Assembly: GCA_955652635.1 (NCBI GenBank)
Contig: CATPBN010000097.1
Location: 1-5,001 of the forward strand
Direction: 5' to 3'
Source: an uncultured Gemmatimonadaceae bacterium
GTDB lineage: Bacteria > Gemmatimonadota > Gemmatimonadetes > Gemmatimonadales > Gemmatimonadaceae
DNA: 5,001 nucleotides
Shown here: positions 4,847 to 5,001 of the stretch, piece after piece
Layout: each line of letters begins with the position of its first letter
How positions within the stretch are numbered: the first letter of the stretch is position 1
Notes under the pieces: model-generated
What the model was told of the DNA's origin: nothing
The model's database searches: none
The model's input: only the letters and a program-made list of their open reading frames with translations
Translations under genes and position numbers: made by a program

Positions 4847-5001
4847 GTGAGCCCTGACGCCGTTCCCATCTTCTGCCTGGTTTGGTTGCCCGCGCTTATG
4901 GCGTGTGGGGCGGCTCCAGCGGAGCGTGCGCCTCAACACAGTGACGCAGCGCCCCCGCCCCCGTCTTCCGTAAACTACACGGCTTCGGTCCACGACTGGA
5001 C
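4847..5001 (+). CDS. Probable lipoprotein, N-terminal fragment cut by the window end
   Basis: GTG at 4847 opens a frame of 51 codons that runs off the right edge without a stop. The N-terminus is hydrophobic (about 5-19: Val-Pro-Ile-Phe-Cys-Leu-Val-Trp-Leu-Pro-Ala-Leu-Met-Ala) followed by Cys20 in a Leu-Met-Ala-Cys lipobox, then Gly-Ala-Ala and a Pro/Ala-rich linker with four prolines at 36-39. This is the usual layout of a lipoprotein with a flexible tether. Against it, the N-region has no Lys or Arg and carries an Asp. A TAG at 4835-4837 closes the frame upstream, so the start must be this GTG, TTG 4886 or ATG 4898; only the GTG keeps the whole signal. It is divergent from the DedA-PAP2 gene with a 72-base gap. 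Nothing can be said about its mature domain. Confidence 0.5.
   Translation, partial: MSPDAVPIFCLVWLPALMACGAAPAERAPQHSDAAPPPPSSVNYTASVHDW

Noticed and set aside
4784..4993. Minus-strand 69-codon frame at the right edge
   Set aside because: Arg-rich with no pattern; the plus strand offers a lipoprotein signal and a proline linker in the same DNA.

Overview
This is a GC-rich (about 60% by eye) bacterial window with compact coding on both strands. Its codon use is dominated by C/G third positions. The mix of a prolyl-oligopeptidase-like S9 peptidase, a DedA-PAP2 fusion and a DUF4230-like protein would fit a Gemmatimonadota- or Acidobacteriota-type soil bacterium. That placement is a guess from family resemblance; there is no rRNA or marker gene here.

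Left part (1-1577, + strand): the C-terminal two thirds of an S9-family serine peptidase, with beta-propeller repeats followed by an alpha/beta-hydrolase domain carrying an intact Ser-Asp-His triad. Family-like sequence continues in frame upstream of the first ATG (87) to position 12, where a TGA at 9-11 interrupts it. The gene is therefore either broken or misread near the window edge.

Middle and right part (1641-4774, - strand): four genes in one direction. In order of transcription they are a DedA-PAP2 membrane fusion (4774-3428), a periplasmic PAP2 phosphatase joined to it by a TAATG overlap (3428-2631), an unrecognised 58-residue protein (2560-2384), and a membrane-anchored DUF4230-like protein (2267-1641). 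The last appears to use a CTG start behind a perfect AGGAGG. The two phosphatases and the DedA domain suggest a role in envelope lipid-phosphate metabolism, plausibly undecaprenyl (pyro)phosphate recycling. This is inferred from the families.

Intergenic DNA: the convergent gap (1578-1640) and the 2292-2383 gap carry imperfect copies of one palindromic, REP-like element with a shared ACTACCGGCC...GGCGGG core. A further hairpin related to the second copy encloses the stop codon of the 58-residue gene.

Right edge (4847-5001, + strand): the start of a divergently transcribed probable lipoprotein, cut by the window. Both divergent genes start at GTG, and in both a TANNNT hexamer lies exactly 6 nt before it, so leaderless transcription is possible.
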